Below, in pieces: positions 17,131 to 25,198 of a DNA stretch of 41,386 nucleotides. The position numbers and the translations under genes were made by a program. The DNA is from CAYWNA01 sp964459305. Its GTDB lineage: Bacteria; Planctomycetota; Planctomycetia; Pirellulales; Pirellulaceae. Location of the stretch: positions 1 through 41,386 of the forward strand of contig CAYWNA010000103.1 of assembly GCA_964459305.1 (NCBI GenBank). The letters run 5' to 3'. The notes below the pieces were generated by a model that saw only the letters and a list, made by a program, of their open reading frames with translations, was not told where the DNA came from and made no database searches. Numbering within the stretch: the stretch's first letter is position 1; each line of letters opens with the position of its first letter.

Positions 17131-19037
17131 CCCGGACGATCGCACGTGAGGATTTTTCGTTTAACCGCAAGCCGGAGGCGTGCGCGGCCGTATCGCTCCC
17201 CCTCCGCGCACGCCTCCGGCTTGCGGTCAAACGACGGACTTGTTGCGGCTGCGGTACGAAACGTTGGGCCGTGCTCACCTTGCTGGTCATCGCAGCCTTT
17301 GGCCTGCCCATCGCCCACGCCGACGACGTATCTGACGCCGTCCTCAAAGCCGAACAGTACCGCATCGACGCCATCGCCAAGGCGACGAAGACCGCCGTCA
17401 GCGTGTTTGCCAGGGGCGGTCAGGGCGGCGGTTCGGGTGTGGTGATCACTCCGGATGGCTACGCTCTGTCCAATTTCCACGTGGCCAAGCCGGCTGGCGA
17501 CTACATGAAGTGCAGCATGGCCGACGGCGGACTCTACGACGCAGTGATCGTCAGCGTTGATCCCACGGGCGATGTGGCGCTGGTCAAGCTGCTAGGTCGA
17601 GACGACTTTCCCTGCGCGACCATGGTAGATAGCGATCAGGTGCGCGTGGGCGACTGGTGTTTTGCCGTGGGGAATCCATTCCTGCTGGCCACCGACCTGC
17701 AACCGACGGTCACCTACGGGTTGGTCTCCGGAGTCCATCGCTACCAGTATCCTGCCGGCACGTTGCTGGAATACGCGGACTGCATTCAGACCGACGCCTC
17801 GATCAATCCCGGCAACTCCGGCGGCCCGCTGTTCAACGCCGATGGCGACCTGATCGGGATCAACGGTCGCGGTTCGTTCGAAAAACGGGGCCGTGTCAAC
17901 GTGGGGGTCGGTTACGCGATATCGATCAACCAGATCAAAAACTTCATGGGTTACCTTCGCAGTGGTCGAATTGTCGATCACGCTACGCTGGGTGCCACAG
18001 TTTCCAGCGACGAGGACGGCCGCGTGATCGTCACGAATATCATCGATACTTGTGACGCATACCGGCGAGGCCTTCGTTACAGCGACGAGATCATCGCCTT
18101 CGGCGGCCGAAGCATTACCACCGTGAACGGATTCAAGAATGTGCTGGGCACACTCCCGAAAGGATGGCGCGTTCCACTGAGCTTCCGCCACGAAAGCGAT
18201 CGACGCGACGTCTACGTTCGCCTGATGGGTGTGCATGCCCACGAAGAACTGCTCCGCAAAGCGGCAGGTGCACAGCTTCCGCAGTCCCAGCCAAAGCCAA
18301 AACCCAAACCCGGCGACCGAAACCGAAAACCGAACGAGAAGCCCCAGCCGATTCCTATCCCCGTGCCCAAGATTCCGCCGAAGGAGGAGATTCCGGAACA
18401 TGCCAAGAAACTGATCGCTAAACGCGCCGGCTACGCCAACTACTACTTCAACCAGTCAAATCGAGATCGCGTCTGGGACGCCTTCACTGCACATGGCGAT
18501 TTTTCCGGTATGGCCGGATCATGGAAGCTGAAAGGCACGTCCGAAGACGGCGGCCACGTGGAGATTGTCCTCGGCGAACAGGAGATCAACGCACGCTTTG
18601 CGGGCAAGATTGCGACTGTCGATCCGGGCCAGGATCTCGGAGAACAGTTGGTTCCGCGCGGCAGCGGTGGATTGCTGGTCGCCTTGCACTTGTGGCAACG
18701 ACTGTTGACGTTGGGACCGGAGCAGTTCGGCGAAGTCTACTATCTGGGAACCGTTCCGATCCCGAACCGCCTAGGCCTGTTTGACGTCCTCGTGGCGACG
18801 CACGATGTCGTGGAATCGCGTTTCCTGTTCGCCCCCGACTCCGGCCAGTTGGCCGGTTTGGAGATGTTTCCCGACGCCGACGTCGATCCCTGCGAGGTCT
18901 ACTTCGACGACTACCGTGAAGTGAACGGACGCCGGTTGCCGCACCGATTGATCGTGCTGCACGGCGATGAGGTGTTCGCCGTCATTAGGCTGGGCGAAAT
19001 CGAACTACCGGAAGCCGCGAAGGAAGAAGCGTCATGA
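17127..19037 (+). CDS. Deg/HtrA-like S1C serine protease with PDZ domain (catalytic triad intact)
   Basis: 636 aa from the ATG of the ATGA overlap at 17127. The signal peptide hydrophobic core is near residues 47-61 (AVLTLLVIAAFGLP). The trypsin-like domain retains all three catalytic residues: His118 (GYALSNFHVA), Asp149 (DPTGDVALVKL) and Ser231 (INPGNSGGPLF). A PDZ domain spans about 285-375, then a Pro/Lys-rich linker. An additional C-terminal domain of about 190 residues has no firm identity and faintly resembles LolA-like folds near its end. Residues about 11-36, before the signal peptide core, are encoded by a dispersed inverted repeat (17159-17232). The next gene starts in a 4-base overlap. 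It is the only Deg homologue of the three that should be proteolytically active. Confidence 0.94.
   Translation: MTRTIAREDFSFNRKPEACAAVSLPLRARLRLAVKRRTCCGCGTKRWAVLTLLVIAAFGLPIAHADDVSDAVLKAEQYRIDAIAKATKTAVSVFARGGQGGGSGVVITPDGYALSNFHVAKPAGDYMKCSMADGGLYDAVIVSVDPTGDVALVKLLGRDDFPCATMVDSDQVRVGDWCFAVGNPFLLATDLQPTVTYGLVSGVHRYQYPAGTLLEYADCIQTDASINPGNSGGPLFNADGDLIGINGRGSFEKRGRVNVGVGYAISINQIKNFMGYLRSGRIVDHATLGATVSSDEDGRVIVTNIIDTCDAYRRGLRYSDEIIAFGGRSITTVNGFKNVLGTLPKGWRVPLSFRHESDRRDVYVRLMGVHAHEELLRKAAGAQLPQSQPKPKPKPGDRNRKPNEKPQPIPIPVPKIPPKEEIPEHAKKLIAKRAGYANYYFNQSNRDRVWDAFTAHGDFSGMAGSWKLKGTSEDGGHVEIVLGEQEINARFAGKIATVDPGQDLGEQLVPRGSGGLLVALHLWQRLLTLGPEQFGEVYYLGTVPIPNRLGLFDVLVATHDVVESRFLFAPDSGQLAGLEMFPDADVDPCEVYFDDYREVNGRRLPHRLIVLHGDEVFAVIRLGEIELPEAAKEEAS
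17159..17232. repeat. dispersed inverted repeat, first copy, inside a protease gene
   Basis: Arms 17159-17186 and 17205-17232 (28 bases, one mismatch) flank an 18-base loop. Arm sequence starts GTTTAACCGCAAGCCGGAGG. It lies within the 5' coding region of the Deg-like protease gene and encodes residues about 11-36 there. The same family occurs at 37044-37121 outside any gene. Confidence 0.92.
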
Positions 19038-20056
19038 GGTTTTCGACTCACACTCTCTTCCTTCCAGTCGCCCTCTTAGTATGCCTTTACGCGCCGACCC
19101 ACGCGGCCGGACCGTCCTCTTTTGCTGCGGTCGTCGAGTCGGTCCAACCGAGAATCGTCAAGATCTACGGGGCTGGCGGCATTCGCGGGCTGGAGGCATA
19201 CCAGAGTGGATTTCTGATTTCCTCGGCCGGTCACGTTCTGACCGTCTGGAGCTACGTGCTGGATACTGATTACATCACGGTCACGTTGGACGACGGCCGC
19301 AAATTCGAAGGCGAATTGATTGGCGCCGATCCACGCTTTGAAATCGCGGTTTTGAAAATCGGCGAGGATGACCTGCCGTATTTCAATCTTGACGAGTCCG
19401 TTGAGCTGTCAGCGGGCGATCGTGTGCTGGCGTTCAGCAATCTGTTCGGAGTCGCTACCGGAGACGAAGCAGCCAGCGTTCTGCACGGCAGCGTTTCGGC
19501 CAGAACCCAGCTCGCCGCTCGCCGTGGCGCGTTCGAAACGCCGTACGACGGGCCGGTGTACGTTGTGGATGCAATGACCAACAATCCGGGAGCCGCCGGT
19601 GGTGCATTGATCAGTCGGCGAGGTGGATTAGCCGGAATTCTGGGCAAGGAGCTACGCAACTCGTTGAACAACACTTGGTTGAACTATGCGATCCCGATGG
19701 CCGAGTTGAGTGTATCGATCGACCAGATTCTGGCTGGCAACACGCGGCCCCGTACGGTGGACGAGTCGACCAAGAAGCCAGCCCAGCCGTGGACGCCGGC
19801 TCTGTTGGGTATCAGACTCGTGCCCGATGTGCTTCCCAAAACACCGCCGTTTATCGACGCCGTTCAGGGAAGTTCGCCAGCGGCAAAAGCGGGGCTGAGG
19901 CCCGACGATTTGGTCCTATTCATTAACAACCGCATCGCCGTGTCGTGCAAGAACCTCGCAGACGAATTGTCCTTTATCGATCGCATCGATCCCGTGCATT
20001 TGACAGTACAGCGTGGACAGGAGTTGATCGACGTGGCATTGGAGGCGTTGCAATGA
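19034..20056 (+). CDS. Deg-like pseudo-protease with PDZ domain (catalytic triad lost)
   Basis: 340 aa. A signal peptide ends near APTHA. The trypsin-like S1C fold is recognisable by the order of its motifs, but all three catalytic positions are changed when aligned by eye to the gene upstream. The His site in GHVLTVWSYV is Ser73, the Asp site in DPRFEIAVLKI is Glu103, and the Ser site in NNPGAAGGAL is Ala188. The surrounding glycine framework is kept, so the fold is probably intact and non-catalytic. A C-terminal PDZ domain follows at about 255-338 (SSPAAKAGLRPDDLVLFINN). Both ends overlap neighbours by 4 bases (ATGA). Likely a substrate-binding or regulatory paralogue of the active protease. 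Confidence 0.9.
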   Translation: MRFSTHTLFLPVALLVCLYAPTHAAGPSSFAAVVESVQPRIVKIYGAGGIRGLEAYQSGFLISSAGHVLTVWSYVLDTDYITVTLDDGRKFEGELIGADPRFEIAVLKIGEDDLPYFNLDESVELSAGDRVLAFSNLFGVATGDEAASVLHGSVSARTQLAARRGAFETPYDGPVYVVDAMTNNPGAAGGALISRRGGLAGILGKELRNSLNNTWLNYAIPMAELSVSIDQILAGNTRPRTVDESTKKPAQPWTPALLGIRLVPDVLPKTPPFIDAVQGSSPAAKAGLRPDDLVLFINNRIAVSCKNLADELSFIDRIDPVHLTVQRGQELIDVALEALQ

Positions 20057-22047
20057 GGATACAAATGTGCAACACCAGACAGCCATCACGCCTCTTCTTT
20101 CAATCCCTTTGCGTGATCTTCCTTCTGTCATGGGCCGGTCAATCAAGCGCCCAGGAACAAGAGCTCGAAGCTCTCGAAGAACAGGCCATGAAAGCCGCAG
20201 TGGCCAAAGTGGCACCGTCGGTGCTTCGAATCGAGACGTTCGGCGGTCTCGAACGCGTCGGACGCCTATTGGTTGGCACGGGGCCGACCACTGGACTCGC
20301 CGTGTCCGAGGACGGCTACGTGATTTCCAGCGCGTTCAATTTCGTCGGGCAGCCGTCGTCTATTCTGGTGACCATGCCCAGTGGCAAACGGGCAGCCGCG
20401 GAAATCGTATCGCGAGACCGCAGCCGCATGCTGGTGCTGTTGAAGGTGAACTCGGACGAGAAGCTGCGCGTCTCCGAATTCGTGCCTCGCGATCAAATGC
20501 TCGTTGGCCAGTGGACCATTGCCGTGGGGCGCACGTTCGAAGGGGATCAGCCGAATATGTCGGTCGGCGTGCTCAGCGCCGTGAACCGCATTTGGGGCAA
20601 GGCGATACAAACCGACGCCAGGATATCGCCCAATAATTACGGCGGGCCGCTGGTCGACATTCGCGGCCGTATCCTTGGTGTGCTGGTACCGCTATCGCCG
20701 CAGCATCAGGGCGAAGTTGCCGGCGCAGAATGGTACGATTCCGGAATCGGCTTCGCGATCCCCTTTGCGGATATCCTGCCGTATCTGGAGCGGATGAAGC
20801 GCGGCGAGGAATTGCATCCGGGGATTCTCGGCGTCGCGCTCAAGGGCAGCGACATCTATTCCGACCCGGCAGAGATCGCGGCCTGTCAACCCAAATCGCC
20901 GGCATACAAGGCAGGATTGAAGGCGGGCGATCGGGTCGTCCAGGTGGACGACGTGGAGATTGCTCGCCAAGTACAACTGAAGCACGCGTTGGGTAACCGC
21001 TATGCCGGCGACAAAGTCCGGCTGGCCGTGATGCGCGACGACAAACGGATTGAAGTGACCGCCGAGCTGACCGACAAGTTGGAGCCTTACGAGCATCCGT
21101 TCGTCGGCATCCTGCCGATGCGGTCTCCGCAATCGCAGCCCGGGGTAGTCGTACGTTGCGTATATCCCGGCAGTCCCGCGGCAGAAGCCGGCATCGCGCC
21201 GAATGATCGCGTGGTGGAGTTGGCCGGAAAACCAGTCGCAGATGTGAACGATGGGCTCGAAGTGTTAGCCAATCACGAGCCCGGCGAGGAAGTCTCGTTG
21301 AAGGTCGAACACGATGGCAACGTCCGAGGGTTGAAGATTGAACTGGCCGGCATACCCACGGAGATTCCCAGCGATCTTCCGGCCGCAAGGCAAGCGGTCC
21401 AACCCGCAGACGGCGAGCGGCCTGCGGTAGGCGAAGTCGACATCAAACTACCGGAAGAGCAAAACGAGTGCCTCGCTTACGTGCCGGATAATTACCATCC
21501 GGATGTGGCCTACGGTGTCGTCGTCTGGCTCCACGAGCCGGGCGGCTTTGACCGCCAGGAGTTGATCGATCGGTGGAAAGATCATTGCGAAAAGCACGAT
21601 CTGGTCCTGCTCGCACCACAGGCAGCCGATCCGAACCGATGGCTGCCGACGGAAGTCGACTTCATCCACAAGACGCTCGACGACGTTCTGTCGAAGTACA
21701 ACATCGACCGCACTCGCATCGCCGTACATGGATATCAAGCCGGCGGCGCCATAGCCTATCTGATGGCATTCTCGCATCGCGACATGGTACGGGCTGTCGC
21801 AGCCGTCGACGCCGCACTTCCGGCGAGGGCGCGCGTGCCGGCCAACGATCCGATCGATCGGCTGACGATTCACACGACGTTCGCGAAGAAGGCGAAACTG
21901 GCTGATCGGATCAAGGCGGGTGCAAAAAGACTTCAGGAGATGAAGTACCCGGTCCTCGTCAACGAGTTGGACGGCGACGCTCGCTATCTGAACGAAGAGG
22001 AACTCGCGGCACTCGTCCGCTGGATCGATACCCTCGATCGGCTCTAG
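20053..22047 (+). CDS. Deg-like pseudo-protease with two PDZ domains fused to an inactive alpha/beta-hydrolase domain
   Basis: 664 aa from the ATG of the ATGA overlap at 20053. A signal peptide ends near GQSSAQ. The S1C-like domain has lost its triad: Phe95 replaces His in GYVISSAFNF, Met126 replaces Asp in DRSRMLVLLKV, and Tyr196 replaces Ser in ISPNNYGGPL. Two PDZ domains follow (about 260-345 and 350-435). Residues about 460-664 form an esterase/PHB-depolymerase-like alpha/beta-hydrolase domain (GVVVWLHEPGG, then HGYQAGGAIAYLMAF). There the nucleophile elbow carries Gln562 instead of Ser, and no C-terminal catalytic His is evident. It ends the operon, and its TAG shares the palindrome CTAG with the convergent gene's stop. 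Confidence 0.9.
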   Translation: MRIQMCNTRQPSRLFFQSLCVIFLLSWAGQSSAQEQELEALEEQAMKAAVAKVAPSVLRIETFGGLERVGRLLVGTGPTTGLAVSEDGYVISSAFNFVGQPSSILVTMPSGKRAAAEIVSRDRSRMLVLLKVNSDEKLRVSEFVPRDQMLVGQWTIAVGRTFEGDQPNMSVGVLSAVNRIWGKAIQTDARISPNNYGGPLVDIRGRILGVLVPLSPQHQGEVAGAEWYDSGIGFAIPFADILPYLERMKRGEELHPGILGVALKGSDIYSDPAEIAACQPKSPAYKAGLKAGDRVVQVDDVEIARQVQLKHALGNRYAGDKVRLAVMRDDKRIEVTAELTDKLEPYEHPFVGILPMRSPQSQPGVVVRCVYPGSPAAEAGIAPNDRVVELAGKPVADVNDGLEVLANHEPGEEVSLKVEHDGNVRGLKIELAGIPTEIPSDLPAARQAVQPADGERPAVGEVDIKLPEEQNECLAYVPDNYHPDVAYGVVVWLHEPGGFDRQELIDRWKDHCEKHDLVLLAPQAADPNRWLPTEVDFIHKTLDDVLSKYNIDRTRIAVHGYQAGGAIAYLMAFSHRDMVRAVAAVDAALPARARVPANDPIDRLTIHTTFAKKAKLADRIKAGAKRLQEMKYPVLVNELDGDARYLNEEELAALVRWIDTLDRL

Positions 22048-23219
22048 CCCCAGGCTAGTCCTTCGGGCAGAGTATTCAGATTGTCACAACCGTCCTCGGT
22101 GACGATCACCATGTCTTCCACGCGCACGCCGCCAATGCTTTTGCTGTACAGTCCTGGCTCGATGGTCAACGCGTCGCCATTCACCAGTTCGGGACCGCCT
22201 TTGTCCAGCAGCGGCGGCTCGTGAACGTCCAAACCGATGCCATGACCTGTGCCGTGCGTTATGCCGCAATAAGATTCGGGAGTGTCGTCTTTCGGTAGTC
22301 CCACGCCGTAGTCATGCGCTCTGACGGCGTCGAGCGTGGCATTGTGTACTTGCTCGCCAGTCGCACCGGCGCGACACGCGCCGATCGCGGCAGCTTTGGC
22401 GGCCACAACAGCCGCGTGCATCCTCATCAGCTCTTCGGAGATGCTCCCGTGAACGACCGTACGCGTGCAATCGCCATTGTACAACGTCTCGCGATTACGC
22501 GGAAAAATGTCGATGATGACCGGTTCTCCGGTCCTCAGTTCGCCCGAACCCACGTCGTGACAGTCGGCACCCTTCGGGCCGCCGGCGACGATCGACGTCG
22601 GATTCGAGTATCCGCGCTCCAAAAGCCACACGTCGATCGCTGCCCGCACTCGCTCGGCAGTCAACGGCTGTTCGTCAATCAAAAGGACGCCGTCGTGGCG
22701 AGCAGCCGCGCCGGCGATCATCTCGCAGGCCATGCGCATCGCACCTTCGGTTACCTTCTGAGCTTCGCGTAACCATGCGATCTCTTCGTCGTCCTTGCTG
22801 CGCCGCTGAAGCACGCCCCAATCCGGATCACACTCGACCGTGATGCCGGCTTGTTTCATTTCGTGCGCGTAAATCAGCGGCAGCGTTCGATCCGCCGTTG
22901 CGTGGTCAACGCTGTTGCGCCTCAAACACTCGGCCACGGCCTGGGCAGTCGCCGTTTCTCGGTCTCCCGACAGGCCTCCTTCGGGGGCAAAATCCGCAGG
23001 GCACGCGACCTGATCGGCCCGTGCGTGCTTTCGCGCTCGTTCCATCTCGATGTCGCGCAGAACGAGGACCGAGCGCGGCTGGTCGCCTTCGGCCGGCAAT
23101 TCGATTAACGCAGCCGGATCACCAACGGAAAAGCGGATACGGTGGTAGAAAGTGCTGTTTAGGGCGGGAACACCCGCGATGACTCGCGCGGTGTCGGCGG
23201 AATCATCAGAGCGGCTCAT
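22044..23219 (-). CDS. M24 family metallopeptidase (Xaa-Pro aminopeptidase-like)
   Basis: 391 aa cytosolic-type peptidase of the pita-bread M24 family. The five metal ligands are visible in order: Asp in VIIDIFPRNRE, Asp in YNGDCTRTVV, His in GTGHGIGLDVHEPP, Glu in LTIEPGLYS and Glu in GGVRVEDMVIV. This predicts an active dinuclear metal aminopeptidase, probably for N-terminal Xaa-Pro peptides. The N-terminal creatinase-like domain is short. The ATG at 23219 has GGAG about 10 bases upstream. A small lipoprotein gene lies 31 bases upstream on the same strand. The stop codon overlaps that of the convergent operon within CTAG (22044-22047). Confidence 0.93.
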   Translation of the reverse strand: MSRSDDSADTARVIAGVPALNSTFYHRIRFSVGDPAALIELPAEGDQPRSVLVLRDIEMERARKHARADQVACPADFAPEGGLSGDRETATAQAVAECLRRNSVDHATADRTLPLIYAHEMKQAGITVECDPDWGVLQRRSKDDEEIAWLREAQKVTEGAMRMACEMIAGAAARHDGVLLIDEQPLTAERVRAAIDVWLLERGYSNPTSIVAGGPKGADCHDVGSGELRTGEPVIIDIFPRNRETLYNGDCTRTVVHGSISEELMRMHAAVVAAKAAAIGACRAGATGEQVHNATLDAVRAHDYGVGLPKDDTPESYCGITHGTGHGIGLDVHEPPLLDKGGPELVNGDALTIEPGLYSKSIGGVRVEDMVIVTEDGCDNLNTLPEGLAWG

Positions 23220-23250
23220 GAAGAAGACTCCACGGGACTAACTCGCCCGC

Positions 23251-23412
23251 TTAAGCAGCTGTGGTGGTGCTTGGACTCGTCGTATTGCTCGGGCTGTCTG
23301 TGGTGTTGTTCGGGCTGTTCGTCGTGTTGGTGTTTTGCGCCGGCGGCGACGGCGGCGGGGTACAACCAGCAGCGAAAATAGTCAGCAAAACCAGCATCCA
23401 AAACCGTTTCAC
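23251..23412 (-). CDS. small Thr/Asn/Pro/Ser-rich lipoprotein
   Basis: 53 aa. It starts at a GTG (23412) preceded by AAGGAG at ideal spacing, so translation initiation looks real. Residues 1-17 form a lipoprotein signal peptide with lipobox FAAGC. The mature peptide after Cys17 is only about 36 residues and is made almost entirely of Thr, Asn, Pro and Ser (PPAQNTNTTNSPNNTTDSPS). No fold is expected. It lies 31 bases upstream of the M24 peptidase gene and is probably cotranscribed with it. Such low-complexity lipoproteins may be envelope tethers; this is inference. Confidence 0.75.
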   Translation of the reverse strand: MKRFWMLVLLTIFAAGCTPPPSPPAQNTNTTNSPNNTTDSPSNTTSPSTTTAA

Positions 23413-23666
23413 GGGCTTCTCCTTCTGGGAAAGAAAGTTGACAGGTCTGTGGTGTGTTGATCCTGATGCCCACGACATGGCGTTTCCTTGACCAGACCGA
23501 GCGGAAAGGCCGAGAGTCAAAGATCCGAAAGACACCCATTCGGGCAGCTTTCTGGTATTCCGACTCTTTGACTCTTCAGGGCTCGGTCGCGGTTGCGGGT
23601 GGGCCGCAACGGGCTACCAGGGTTTTCCAGTATAGTCGGCGGAACGGGATCGCTAAAGGCCCGCTT

Positions 23667-24320
23667 TCACCCAGCGAGTGCGATTCGGGTCTTTGGCGGG
23701 ACGGTAAACCCCGCCTGTTGCACCGCTGTAAAGTAGTCCTCAGGGTGGTTTAGGTTGGCGAGCGTCTGAAGTTGGGGGTCAATCGAGCGGAGTTGGCTTA
23801 CGGGCACACGGCATACGTCAACGAATTCGTATAGATCGATCGGGCGCGATCGGCCCCCCGCCAGTAGCGATTCGATTTTCGGCACACAGTCCGTTCGATA
23901 CACCGCCGCCAGCGGATGATAGAAGCTGCCGTCGACGGGCACAACGACTTGGTGATCCTCGATGCATCCGATCAGGTGGCGCACAAAATCGGGCACCAAT
24001 AGCGGTGAGTCACAGCCGGTGACATAGGCTGCATCAGCCAGATTCCTTGTCGCAGCCAAGCCCACTCGCAAGCCCTCCAAGGGGCCACGACCTTCGTGTT
24101 GGTCGTAGGCGATGATCACATCGCTGGGCAACACAGGCAATTCTTGGCGCGGGGCAGCGACTACGACCAGTGGATCGACAACTTCGCTCAGCAATCGCAG
24201 AACGCGCTGGATCACCAATTCCGGCCCGAACGGCAATGTGGCTTTGGGCAGCCCCATACGTCGGCTACCGCCGCCGCAGAGCACGACTCCGCCCGTCTTC
24301 ACGTCGCTGTCCTCTCGCAT
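23667..24320 (-). CDS. mobA: molybdenum cofactor guanylyltransferase MobA
   Basis: 217 aa, normal family length. MobA attaches GMP to molybdopterin to make the guanine dinucleotide form of the molybdenum (or tungsten) cofactor, in the cytoplasm. The N-terminal signature GGVVLCGGGSRRMGLPK matches the GGxSxRMGxxK nucleotidyltransferase motif at about residues 10-26. VTGCDSPLL near residue 100 carries the metal-binding Asp. The ATG at 24320 follows AGGA. It is transcribed divergently from a formylmethanofuran dehydrogenase subunit C homologue, with only 49 bases between start codons. This suggests a link to a molybdo- or tungsto-enzyme of C1 metabolism. Confidence 0.88.
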   Translation of the reverse strand: MREDSDVKTGGVVLCGGGSRRMGLPKATLPFGPELVIQRVLRLLSEVVDPLVVVAAPRQELPVLPSDVIIAYDQHEGRGPLEGLRVGLAATRNLADAAYVTGCDSPLLVPDFVRHLIGCIEDHQVVVPVDGSFYHPLAAVYRTDCVPKIESLLAGGRSRPIDLYEFVDVCRVPVSQLRSIDPQLQTLANLNHPEDYFTAVQQAGFTVPPKTRIALAG

Positions 24321-24369
24321 CCCGCCATCCTATGCCCAGACCTGCCGTTTGGCTATACTCCGTCCAGTC
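24321..24369. promoter_or_regulatory. short divergent promoter region between mobA and fhcC
   Basis: Only 49 bases separate the two start codons, so both promoters and 5' leaders must fit here or extend into the coding regions. The block contains an AGGA ribosome-binding site for mobA near its left end. I could not assign reliable -35/-10 boxes. Inferred from the arrangement only. Confidence 0.4.
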
Positions 24370-25185
24370 ATGACCCTTCATCTCGTATACAAAACGTCGT
24401 CCAATGTCCCGCTGGAAGTGGAGGGCATCACGCCCTCCGTCGTCCGCACGAAGTCGTTGGGCGAAGTGGAACGGCTGGAGATTCACCAGGGCAATACCAA
24501 GGCAGCCTTGGGCGAATTCTTTGACGTGTCGGGGGATGCGTCCGACAGTCGCCTGGTGTGGGAAGGCGATCTATCGGGAGTTCACTGGATTAGTGCTGGA
24601 ATGACCGAGGGGTCCGTCCACGTGGAAGGCAACGCTGGCCGGCATTTGGGCAGTGAAATGACCGGCGGCGAAATCCTTGTGGACGGCGACGCCGGCGATT
24701 GGGTCGGCGGCGAAATGCACGGTGGTCTGATTCACATCCGCGGCTCCGCCGGCCATCTGGTTGGCGCTGCGTACCGCGGCAGCGCCCGAGGGATGACCGG
24801 CGGTACGATCCTCGTCGACGGCGACGTGGGTAACGAAATCGGTCGCACGATGCGTCGAGGACTGCTGGCCGTAGGCGGCAGTGCCGGCGATCTGGCCGGG
24901 TTCAACATGCTGGCCGGCACCATTTTGATTTCGGGCGACAGCGGCATCCGTCACGGTGCCGGGATGCGACGGGGCACATTGGTCTTCTTGGGCGATCATC
25001 CGCCGAAGCTGTTGCCCACATTCCGACGAGCCTGTCGATACCGGCCGGTTGCGCTGACACTGCTCGGCCGGCAGCTACAACGACTGGACTTCGACACCGC
25101 CGAGAAGCGATTCCACGCCGAATTCGAACTCTACAACGGCGATATGATCGAAGGCGGACGCGGCGAGGTATTGATCAAGGTGTGA
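24370..25185 (+). CDS. fhcC: formylmethanofuran dehydrogenase / formyltransferase-hydrolase complex subunit C
   Basis: 271 aa from the ATG at 24370, where the family's conserved N-terminus begins (TLHLVYKTSSNVPLEVEGI). The middle is a right-handed beta-helix of GltB-alpha/FwdC type, with about seven glycine-rich turns (MTGGEILVDGDAGDWVGGEM, MTGGTILVDGDVGNEIG). In archaea FwdC is a structural subunit of formylmethanofuran dehydrogenase. In bacteria FhcC belongs to the tetrahydromethanopterin-linked formyltransferase/hydrolase complex for formaldehyde oxidation. The other subunits are not in this window. Planctomycetes are known to carry this pathway, often with scattered genes. A glutamate-synthase-like beta-helix protein is a less likely alternative. 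Confidence 0.85.
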   Translation: MTLHLVYKTSSNVPLEVEGITPSVVRTKSLGEVERLEIHQGNTKAALGEFFDVSGDASDSRLVWEGDLSGVHWISAGMTEGSVHVEGNAGRHLGSEMTGGEILVDGDAGDWVGGEMHGGLIHIRGSAGHLVGAAYRGSARGMTGGTILVDGDVGNEIGRTMRRGLLAVGGSAGDLAGFNMLAGTILISGDSGIRHGAGMRRGTLVFLGDHPPKLLPTFRRACRYRPVALTLLGRQLQRLDFDTAEKRFHAEFELYNGDMIEGGRGEVLIKV

Positions 25186-25198
25186 CTGCAAATGCAAT

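Noticed and set aside
17592..18401. 269-codon open frame antisense to the protease gene
   Set aside because: It mirrors the protease coding sequence in a high-GC gene and shows no independent family features or start signals.
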